64,000 bases of DNA from Streptomyces sp. Tue 6430. Lineage in GTDB: Bacteria > Actinomycetota > Actinomycetes > Streptomycetales > Streptomycetaceae. The first letter of the stretch is position 1. Every line of letters begins with the position of its first letter. The stretch is from contig JAKGSH010000010.1 of assembly GCA_021568835.1 (NCBI GenBank), positions 5,084,001 through 5,148,000 of the forward strand. Direction: 5' to 3'. Position numbers and translations under genes: made by a program. This document shows, in pieces, positions 59,652-64,000 of this stretch. Under the pieces are notes generated by a model. It made no database searches. It was given only the letters and a program-made list of their open reading frames with translations, and had not been told where the DNA came from.

Positions 59652-59789
59652 GCCGGCCGTCGCCGGGCCCCGCACCAGCCGTCGACGGACGGGACCGGTG
59701 ACCGGGGAGGCCCGGGACCGGACCGGAAGAACACCCTCCTCCTCTCCCGCGCCGCGGGTGAGACCGGTGCACACACAGAAGGGTCGGGC

Positions 59790-60563
59790 ATGACAGGGGC
59801 GACGAGATCCGAGGGGCAGTGGATACACCGCTTCCATCCCAGCGACGACAGCGACTTCCGCATCGTCTGCTTCCCGCACGCCGGAGGTTCGGCGAGCTAC
59901 TACCACGCACTGTCGGAAGCCCTCGCACCCCACCTGGACACGCTCGCCGTCCAGTACCCGGGACGGCAGGACCGGCGTGCCGAGGGCTGCGTCCACAACC
60001 TGGCCGAACTCGCCGACCTCACCTACGCGGCGCTGCGCCGCTGCGAGGACGGCCGGCCCACCGTCTTCTTCGGCCACAGCATGGGCTCGATCCTCGCCTT
60101 CGAGGTGGCCCGCCGCTACCAGGACGACACCGGCGCCCCGCCCGCCCGGCTGTTCGCCTCCGGCTACCCCGCGCCCTCCCGGCTGCGCGGCGGCACGGTC
60201 CACCGCCGTGACGACGACGGCATCGTCGACGAACTGCGTTCCGTCAACGGCACCGACCCCGTCTGGCTGGAGAACAAACACCTGAAGGCCGCCGTCCTCC
60301 ACGCCGTGCGGGGCGACTACACGGCCATCGAGACCCACCCCCGCGTCACCGGCGTCCGGCTCGACTGCCCCATCACCATGCTGATCGGCGACGACGACCC
60401 GCACACCACGATCGCCGAGGCCGAAGCCTGGGGGGAGCACACCACCGGCGAGTTCTCCCTGCACGTCTTCCGGGGCGGCCACTTCTACCTCGACCGGTAC
60501 GGCCGGGAGGTCACCGACATCATCTCCGCCGCCGTCCTGGGCGAGCCGGCCCCGGACCGGTGA
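59790..60563 (+). CDS. Type II thioesterase (second copy)
   Basis: The protein is 257 residues of the RifR/GrsT class. It shows FPHAGGSASYYHALS near the N-terminus, the nucleophile in FFGHSMGSILAFEV, Asp in LIGDDDPHT and His in FRGGHFYLDR. It is only distantly similar to the one at 57.4 kb, so it is not a recent duplicate. It may edit carrier proteins of the acyl-supply branch while the first edits the NRPS, or hydrolyse stalled products. It is intact with no frameshift. Confidence 0.9.
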   Translation: MTGATRSEGQWIHRFHPSDDSDFRIVCFPHAGGSASYYHALSEALAPHLDTLAVQYPGRQDRRAEGCVHNLAELADLTYAALRRCEDGRPTVFFGHSMGSILAFEVARRYQDDTGAPPARLFASGYPAPSRLRGGTVHRRDDDGIVDELRSVNGTDPVWLENKHLKAAVLHAVRGDYTAIETHPRVTGVRLDCPITMLIGDDDPHTTIAEAEAWGEHTTGEFSLHVFRGGHFYLDRYGREVTDIISAAVLGEPAPDR

Positions 60564-60644
60564 GGCCCCCTCGAACCGGGTCCACGGCCCCGGCCCGAAG
60601 GAGGACCACGAGCGGTGCCGGCACCACGTGCCGGTGGGGGCGCC

Positions 60645-60692
60645 GTGTCAGCGCCCATGTCAGCGCTCGTGTCAGCGCCCGTGTCAGGGACG
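60645..60692 (+). repeat. Four tandem 12-bp units (GTGTCAGCGCCC)
   Basis: The units GTGTCAGCGCCC, ATGTCAGCGCTC, GTGTCAGCGCCC and GTGTCAGGGACG occur back to back, 40 bp before the ABC ATPase start. A CCGGCAC-CAC-GTGCCGG hairpin precedes them. This may be a regulatory array for the exporter operon. Confidence 0.7.
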
Positions 60693-60731
60693 TGACCGGT
60701 CGGCGTCCGGCCCGGTGAGGAGAGTGGGAAC

Positions 60732-61670
60732 ATGACAAGTACGGCAATCGCAGTCACAGGGCTGCGCAAGGCGTTCGGCGACAAGGTCGTGCTCGACGGC
60801 CTCGACTTCGATGTCGCCGCGGGCTCGGTCTTCTCCATGCTCGGCCCGAACGGGGCGGGCAAGACGACGACGGTGAACGTCCTGGCGACGTTGCTGAAGG
60901 CCGACGCCGGGACGGTGCGCGTGGCCGGGCACGACGTGGCCACCGAGACCAGGCAGGTGCGCGCGGCCATCGGGGTGACCGGTCAGTTCGCCGCGGTGGA
61001 CGAGCTGCTGTCGGGCCGGGAGAACCTCCAGCTGATGGCGGACCTCAAGCGCGTGCGCTCCGGTGACCAGGTGGTCGGGCGGCTGCTGGAGCGGTTCGAC
61101 CTGGTGGAGGCGGCGGACAAGATGTCGTCGACCTACTCCGGGGGCATGCGCCGCAAGCTGGACCTGGCGATGACGCTGGTCGGCAGCCCGCGGATCATCT
61201 TCCTGGACGAGCCGACGACGGGTCTCGACCCGCGCAGCAGGCGCACGATGTGGGGGATCGTCCGCGAGCTGGTGGCCGACGGCACCACCATCTTCCTCAC
61301 CACCCAGTACCTCGAGGAGGCCGACCAGCTCGCGGACCAGGTCGTCGTCCTCGACCAGGGCCGGCTGGTCGCCCAGGGCACCCCCGAGGAGCTCAAGCGC
61401 CAGGTCCCCGGCACCCACGTCCGGCTCCGGTTCGCGGACCTCGACGAGCTCGACGCGGCGGCGCGGGTCCTGGCCGGGGCCACGAGGGACGACCAGGAAC
61501 TGATCCTGCGGATGCCCAGCGACGGCCAGTCGAGGTCGCTGCGGGCCCTGCTCGACCGGCTCGACGAGCACGACATCAACGCCCAGGAGTTCTCCGTGCA
61601 CACACCGGACCTCGACGACGTCTTCCTCGCCCTGACCGGGCGCCCGAGCGCGGAGGCGGTCGCACAGTGA
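60732..61670 (+). CDS. DrrA-type ABC exporter ATPase
   Basis: The protein is 312 residues. It has Walker A GPNGAGKTT, signature STYSGGMRRKLDLA, Walker B IIFLDEPTTGLDPRSR and the C-terminal extension (HTPDLDDVFLALTGR) typical of daunorubicin-resistance DrrA proteins. It powers efflux of the peptide product and probably gives self-resistance. The ATG is preceded by GAGGAGAG. It forms a coupled pair with the downstream permease (GTGA overlap). Confidence 0.93.
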   Translation: MTSTAIAVTGLRKAFGDKVVLDGLDFDVAAGSVFSMLGPNGAGKTTTVNVLATLLKADAGTVRVAGHDVATETRQVRAAIGVTGQFAAVDELLSGRENLQLMADLKRVRSGDQVVGRLLERFDLVEAADKMSSTYSGGMRRKLDLAMTLVGSPRIIFLDEPTTGLDPRSRRTMWGIVRELVADGTTIFLTTQYLEEADQLADQVVVLDQGRLVAQGTPEELKRQVPGTHVRLRFADLDELDAAARVLAGATRDDQELILRMPSDGQSRSLRALLDRLDEHDINAQEFSVHTPDLDDVFLALTGRPSAEAVAQ

Positions 61671-62428
61671 GCAGTCTCTCGACGGCGATGGCCGACTCGG
61701 TGATCATGCTGCGCCGCAACCTGAAGCACACCATGCGGAACCCGCTGGTGCTGTTCAACGCGGTCCTGTTCCCCATCGTGATCATGCTCATGTTCGTCAA
61801 GGTGCTCGGTGGCGCCTTCAGCGTCGGTGAGGAGTACATCGACTACGTGACGCCGGGGCTGCTCGTGATGGCCGTCAGCTACGGGCTGGGCTCCACCGCG
61901 GCGGCCGTGAACGACGACATGAGGAAGGGCGTCATCAACCGGTTCAAGGCCATGGACGTCTCCCGCGGCGCCGTGCTGACCGGGCAGGTCGTCGTCACCA
62001 CGGTGCGCTGCCTGGTGGCCTGCACGGCCATCGTCGGGGTGGCCTTCGCGATGGGGTTCGACCCGGAGGCGAGCGCCCTGGACTGGCTCGGCGTGCTCGG
62101 TCTCGTCGTGCTGCTCACCTTCGCGACCAGCTGGCTCACCATCGCCCTGGGGCTGGCCGCGAAGACCGCGGAGTCGGCGGGCCTGGCCACCGTGCCGCTG
62201 ATCATGCTGCCGTTCCTGAGCAGCGCGTTCGTCCCCGCGGACACCATGGGGGCCGGCGCGCGGCAGTTCGCGGAGTACCAGCCCTTCACCCCGATCATCG
62301 AGACGCTGCGCGGGCTGCTGGCGGGCGACCCTTCGAGCGGCGACGCGATCGCGGCCGTCGCCTGGTGCGTCGGGCTCACCCTCCTCGGGTACGTGTGGGC
62401 GGTCTCCACCTTCAAGAAGCGAGCGTGA
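61667..62428 (+). CDS. DrrB-type ABC-2 exporter permease
   Basis: The protein is 253 residues with six membrane segments. The ABC-2 features include RNLKHTMRNPLVLFNAVLFP near the N-terminus and the late LPFLSSAFVPADTM followed by FTPIIETLRGLL. The GTG at 61667 overlaps the DrrA stop. Its 3' end overlaps the convergent AfsR-like regulator gene by 17 bp. It is the membrane partner of the DrrA-type ATPase. Confidence 0.92.
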   Translation: MSSLSTAMADSVIMLRRNLKHTMRNPLVLFNAVLFPIVIMLMFVKVLGGAFSVGEEYIDYVTPGLLVMAVSYGLGSTAAAVNDDMRKGVINRFKAMDVSRGAVLTGQVVVTTVRCLVACTAIVGVAFAMGFDPEASALDWLGVLGLVVLLTFATSWLTIALGLAAKTAESAGLATVPLIMLPFLSSAFVPADTMGAGARQFAEYQPFTPIIETLRGLLAGDPSSGDAIAAVAWCVGLTLLGYVWAVSTFKKRA

Positions 62429-64000
62429 CCCCGACCAGCTGAGACCAGCCGGTCCGCATCCCCTCCCGAGCCGCCTCGGCGAACCGCGCGTCGCCGAGGC
62501 GGCTCCGCGCGCTCCGCTCGATGCGGGCCACGTCCGGGTGGGAACGGTCCTGCAGCCCGCGTACGCCCGTGCTCGCCGCGAGCAGCCGCGCGGCCTGCTC
62601 GTACTCGTCGCGGCGCAGTGCCAGGTCCGCGACCCCGACGAGGACCTGCGCGGTCAGCGGCGCGTACCGTGCCTCGGACGCCGCCTCGCAGGCCGCCGCG
62701 CGGTGCGCCCGGGACTCGTCGAGGTCGTCGGCGAGATAGCCGAGCAGGTCGTGCCGCACCGCGCGGATGTCCGCCCGCTCCGCCTCGTCGCCCAGTACGG
62801 CCGTCACGACACCGAGTTGCCGGTGCGCCTCCTCGGCGTCGCCGCCCCACCGGGCGAGCTCCGCCTTCGCGAGGGCCAGCTCGGCCAGCGCGTCCGGCCA
62901 GGTGACGCGCTCCGCGCGCCGCTGCGCCTCGGCGATGGCGGCGGCGGCGCCGGCCTCGTCGCCCAGCAGCCGGTACAGCTGCGCCTGCCGCGACCGCATC
63001 CGGATGACGTCCTCGGTGGTACCGATCTCGGTGACGACCGCGATCGCCTCCTCGTAGTGCCCGCACGCACCGGCGAACTCGCCGCGCACGGCGATCCGGT
63101 CCGCCAGCTCGGTCAGGGCGAACGAGATCCCGAACCGCTCCCCGAGCGCCCGGAACTCGGTGAGCGCCTTCTCCAGGTACGCGTCCGCGTCCCGTCCGTC
63201 CGGGCCGCCGAGCATGATCCGCATCTTGCCCAGGTGCAGCCGGGCCAGGGCGCGCACCCAGGGGTCCTCGTTGTCGAGCAGCGGTTCGAACGCGGGCAGG
63301 AACGCGTCGGGCGCCTGCAGCATGCGTTCCAGCGCGGTGACGAGTCCCAGCAGCGGGGAGCGGTGCCCGCTGCGCCGGCTGAACCGGTACGCCTCGTGGA
63401 TCCACCGCGCGGCCTGGCGCTCGTCGCCCCGCCCGGAGCTCACGAACAGCACGACCAGCGCGTACACCATGGCGCGGACCTCGTCGGTCACCTCGCCGGG
63501 CGTCCTGGTGGCCGTGGTGATCAGCTCGAAGCCCTCGGTCCGGTGCCCGCCGAGCCACCAGTACCAGCCCGCGCCCGCCGCGAGCCGCATCGCCGCCTGC
63601 GCCTCGCCCGCCGCGAGCGCGCCGCCCATCGCCGCGCCTATGTTGTCGTGCTCGGCCTCCAGCATGGCCAGCCACTCCAGCTGCTCGGCGCGGCGCAGGT
63701 GCGGCTCCGCGGTCTCGGCGAGCTCGGTGAAGTACGCCAGGTGGGCGCGGCGCGTCCGGTCCGATTCCCCCGCCTCCGCGAGCCGGTGCCGGGCGTACTC
63801 CCTGATCGTGCCGATCATGCGGTAGCGCGGGGCGCCGGTGCCCTCGGCGAGCAGCAGCGACTTCTCGGTCAGCGCGGTGAGCAGCTCCAGCACCTGCTCC
63901 TGCTCGACCACGCCGCCCGCGCAGACCCGTTCGGCCGCCTCCAGGCCCGCCCCGCCGGAGAACACCGAGAGCCTGCGCAGGACCACCCGCTCGGCGTGGG
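62412..64000 (-). CDS. AfsR/SARP-type or LuxR-type large regulator, C-terminal part (partial)
   Basis: Only about 530 C-terminal residues are present, and the frame runs off the right edge. The first residues (RRLSVFSGGAGLEAAERVC, then LLTALTEKSLL) match the winged-helix end of an NB-ARC ATPase as in AfsR-like proteins. They are followed by RYRMIGTIREYARHRL and then a helical, TPR-like repeat region to the end. The DNA-binding domain (SARP or other) lies outside the window, so the class cannot be fixed. It is convergent with the exporter operon and is a likely cluster regulator. Confidence 0.78.
   Translation of the reverse strand, partial: HAERVVLRRLSVFSGGAGLEAAERVCAGGVVEQEQVLELLTALTEKSLLLAEGTGAPRYRMIGTIREYARHRLAEAGESDRTRRAHLAYFTELAETAEPHLRRAEQLEWLAMLEAEHDNIGAAMGGALAAGEAQAAMRLAAGAGWYWWLGGHRTEGFELITTATRTPGEVTDEVRAMVYALVVLFVSSGRGDERQAARWIHEAYRFSRRSGHRSPLLGLVTALERMLQAPDAFLPAFEPLLDNEDPWVRALARLHLGKMRIMLGGPDGRDADAYLEKALTEFRALGERFGISFALTELADRIAVRGEFAGACGHYEEAIAVVTEIGTTEDVIRMRSRQAQLYRLLGDEAGAAAAIAEAQRRAERVTWPDALAELALAKAELARWGGDAEEAHRQLGVVTAVLGDEAERADIRAVRHDLLGYLADDLDESRAHRAAACEAASEARYAPLTAQVLVGVADLALRRDEYEQAARLLAASTGVRGLQDRSHPDVARIERSARSRLGDARFAEAAREGMRTGWSQLVGVTLAS

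Noticed and set aside
1..64000. tRNA, rRNA or replication-origin features
   Set aside because: I saw no cloverleaf-like, rRNA-like or DnaA-box-cluster sequence; the integration target is a protein gene, not a tRNA.

Overview
The window is high-GC actinobacterial DNA, most likely from a Streptomyces chromosome. This rests on the very strong G/C bias at third codon positions, the Tat-dependent family-11 xylanase of the XlnC type, and the LmbU, AfsR, PadR and TetR regulators. An important caveat applies throughout: at least 24 places show exactly one base missing, and at almost all of them the missing base is a G or C in a short homopolymer run. Restoring it rejoins conserved domains, and the repaired lengths become multiples of three in every complete gene. 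I treat these as likely sequencing or assembly undercalls and annotate the repaired genes as single CDSs.

Region 1 (1-17 kb) is an integration hot spot. It opens with the end of an APC permease and a TrmA/RumA-type RNA methyltransferase gene. The 3' end of the methyltransferase gene recurs near 8.04 kb and 16.71 kb. Each recurrence has similar flanking TGACGC repeats, about 100 bp to the left of the core and 80-240 bp to the right. This looks like two tandemly accreted genomic-island segments. The first (about 1.8-8.0 kb) carries an intact IS3-family element and an FtsX-type ABC exporter divergent from a PadR regulator. The second (about 8.1-16.7 kb) carries a DUF234-type ATPase, a decayed IS256-family element, a metallo-beta-lactamase-fold hydrolase, an MFS exporter, an AtzG-like/amidase pair and a TetR regulator. 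No integrase gene is visible.

Region 2 (17-26.9 kb) holds a gene-poor stretch, xlnC, a TSUP transporter, a second FtsX-type ABC exporter with its TetR regulator and a palindromic operator, an FAD monooxygenase, and an exported serine-hydrolase homologue that has lost its catalytic residues.

Region 3 (27-64 kb) is a nonribosomal peptide cluster. On the minus strand an operon encodes E1alpha, E1beta, a free-standing lipoyl domain, an acyl carrier protein, a KAS III-like enzyme and an MDR reductase. It looks like a dedicated route from a 2-oxo acid to an acyl-ACP. Divergent from it are an MbtH protein, an LmbU-family regulator, a five-copy 15-bp repeat, a stand-alone adenylation protein, a stand-alone carrier protein and an FAD oxidoreductase. 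Then come three NRPSs with the order C-A-PCP-E-C-A-PCP, C-A-(N-methyltransferase)-PCP-E-C-A-PCP and C-A-PCP-TE. Two type II thioesterases, a threonine-dehydratase-like enzyme, a DrrAB-type exporter and the C-terminal part of an AfsR-like regulator complete the window. Colinear reading gives a five-residue assembly line, six if the stand-alone A/PCP pair starts it. One residue is D-configured and one is an N-methyl D-residue. Two A domains share a binding-pocket pattern that I associate with piperazic acid. The threonine-dehydratase-like enzyme could feed 2-oxobutyrate to the E1-lipoyl-ACP module. The cluster probably continues past the right edge.
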